From contig CANJKZ010000267.1 of the NCBI GenBank assembly GCA_947471745.1, positions 310,001-374,000 of the forward strand: a DNA stretch of 64,000 bases, given 5' to 3'. The translations under genes were made by a program, and so were the position numbers. Position 1 is the stretch's first letter, and each line of letters starts with the position of its first letter. Shown piece by piece: positions 62,316 through 64,000 of the stretch. The DNA comes from Closterium sp. Naga37s-1 (Eukaryota; Streptophyta; Zygnematophyceae; Desmidiales; Closteriaceae). The notes under the pieces were generated by a model. It saw nothing but the letters and a program-made list of their open reading frames with translations, was not told where the DNA came from and did no database searches.

Positions 62316-63412
62316 TGCTGTGAGAGTGAGGGAGAGGTGCTGTGAGAGCGAGGGAGAGGTGCTGTGAGAGTGAGGGAGAGGTGCTGTGAGAGCGAGGGAC
62401 AGGTGCTGTGAGAGTGAGGGAGAGGTGCTGTGAGAGTGAGGGAGAGGTGCAGTGAGGTTGAGGGAGAGGTGCTGTGAGATTGAGGGAGAGGTGCAGTGAG
62501 GTTGAGGGAGAGGTGCTGTGAGATTGAGGGAGAGGTGTTGTGAGATTGAGGGAGAGGTGCTGTGAGATTGAGGGAGAGGTGATGTGAGATTGAGGGAGTG
62601 GTGCTGTGAGACTGAGGGAGAGGTGCTGTGAGATTGAGGGAGAGGTGCTGTGAGATTGAGGGAGAGGAGCTGTGAGATTGAGGGAGAGGAACTGTGAGAG
62701 TGCGGGAGAGGTGCTGTGAGATTGAGGGAGAGGTGATGTGAGAGTGAGGGAGAGGTGCTGTGAGATTGAGGGAGAGGTGCTGTGAGAGTGAGGGAGAGGT
62801 GCTGTGAGAGTGAGGGAGAGGTGCTGTGAGAGTGAGGGAGAGGTGCTGTGAGAGTGAGGGAGAGGTGCTGTGAGAGTGAGGGAGAGGTGCTGTGAGAGTG
62901 AGGGAGAGGTGCTGTGAGAGTGAGGGAGAGGTGCTGTGAGAGTGAGGGAGAGGTGCTGTGAGATTGAGGGAGAGGTGCTGTGAGATTGAGGGAGAGGTGC
63001 TGTGAGAGTGAGGGAGAGGTGCTGTGAGATTGAGGGAGAGGTGCTGTGAGATCGAGGGAGAGGTGCTGTGAGAGTGAGGGAGAGGTGCTGTGAGAGTGAG
63101 GGAGAGGTGCTGTGAGAGTGAGGGAGAGGTGCTGTGAGAGTGAGGGAGAGGTGCTGTGAGAGTGAGGGAGAGGTGCTGTGAGATTGAGGGAGAGGTGCTG
63201 TGAGATTGAGGGAGAGGTGCTGTGAGAGTGAGGGAGAGGTGCTGTGAGATTGAGGGAGAGGTGCTGTGAGATCGAGGGAGAGGTGCTGTGAGATTGAGGG
63301 AGTGGTGCTGTGAGATCGAGGGAGAGGTGCTGTGAGATTGAGGGAGAGGTGCTGTGAGATCGAGGGAGAGGTGCTGTGAGATTGAGGGAGAGGTGCTGTG
63401 AGATCGAGAAAG
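62316..63412 (-). repeat. 22-bp minisatellite, about 50 copies
   Basis: Unit AGGTGCTGTGAGAGTGAGGG plus AG (22 bp), with three main variants at one site (GAGAGTGAGG, GAGATTGAGG, GAGATCGAGG). Runs of like variants indicate local block duplication. Long minus frames (SLSQHLSLTLTAPLPHSH) are artefacts because no frame of the unit has a stop. Confidence 0.95.
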
Positions 63413-64000
63413 AGGTGCCGCCAAAGGATGCGATGACCATGGTGCTGCTGCTTGGCTTGGATGGTGGGGCAAGATGGGAGGTTGAGTGATGGCAAGCAGA
63501 GGTGAAGGACCTGAGCTCAGGAGGGACGATTGGGTTTCCGCACAGGTAAATGGCATAAAGGAAGGGGGTGATAGAATGAATATGGGACAGATTTGACACA
63601 AGAGAAGACGAGAAGGAGGGGAAGAAGAAGGGGAAGGTAGGTGGGTGGGTGGAGGATGTGTTGACCACCCAGCAGAGTGCTAGCGTTTTTTGCCTCTTCA
63701 CCCTCTCACGTACCCATCATAATCACTTCATCAATACTGGTTTAGGCGCATGTGCTCTGGTTGGTGTGTAAGCATCCAAAAGGAGGCTTGTGTAACTTGT
63801 TGAAGCCCATTCATCCCTGGCCAAACCAGAGCCTCTGTTCGCCCTGTCAGCCCATACCCGCCCAGGCCCAACTCGGCCCAAACGAGCCCGCTTTAGCCAT
63901 ATGGGATAACCTGGATCCAAACTGCAGCAGCGGGCCTGAGGCGGGCCATCAATTCACTCCAAAATCCTCGCGAGCACCCACGCAGCCCAAACCATGCAGG
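63413..64000. other. Unassigned DNA at right edge
   Basis: Non-repetitive; no recognised coding sequence, RNA or transposon end. Confidence 0.4.

Noticed and set aside
61427..63701. Minus-strand frames of 440-724 residues (SISQHLSLNLTAPLP)
   Set aside because: Driven by the 22-bp minisatellite and GA-rich DNA; no domain.

Overview
The window looks like nuclear DNA of a streptophyte (charophyte alga or land plant). It is GC-rich, repeat-rich and intron-rich, and it carries a plant-type organellar DNA gyrase B gene split into many exons, several Ty1/copia LTR retrotransposons and a very high density of minisatellites. The style of the copia polyproteins and of the minisatellites reminds me of zygnematophyte algae such as Closterium; that is recollection, not proof.

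Layout. 1-10,237 (minus): DNA gyrase subunit B, 17 exons that join in frame, running off the left edge. Its introns hold minisatellites that repeatedly copy the exon/intron junction, plus decayed copies of exons. 10,636-31,681: a three-level nest of copia elements. An old minus-strand element (Copia1, target duplication AGGAC) has a young copia (A, minus, target duplication TCCAG) inside its 5' LTR, and A has a second, near-identical young copia (B, plus, target duplication ATGTG) inside its own 5' LTR. A and B form a roughly 14-kb inverted repeat with two open polyproteins of 1991 and 1985 residues. 31,782-34,450: two decayed copia relics. 34.6-38.0 kb: lower-GC DNA with no recognisable gene. 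38,430-39,124 (plus): gyrase B C-terminal exons, in the opposite strand from the main gene and with a broken last exon. 40,025-46,410: decayed copia (Copia3, target duplication ACGCC) inside an older LTR-like sequence. 47.3-50.0 kb: two copia fragments with a poly(A) retroposon between them.

50.1-57.7 kb (plus): the C-terminal part of a Ulp2/SENP6-like SUMO protease (C48). The exon with the catalytic cysteine is preceded by three tandem 125-bp copies, one with Cys changed to Trp. A downstream intron holds about 111 copies of a 19-bp unit, most carrying a strong 5' splice site. The last exon encodes a long repetitive tail broken by two in-frame stops. 58,537-60,769 (minus): an element bounded by roughly 395-bp direct repeats, each with a type I hammerhead ribozyme fold. 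The upstream copy is intact and the downstream copy has a core mutation. Two Gag/ORF1-like frames lie between them. This fits a non-autonomous Penelope-like or retrozyme-like element and is the best candidate here for something undescribed. The right end is purine-rich DNA and a 22-bp array of about 50 copies.

Two themes recur: nested retroelement insertion, and minisatellite growth at splice junctions in at least two unrelated host genes.
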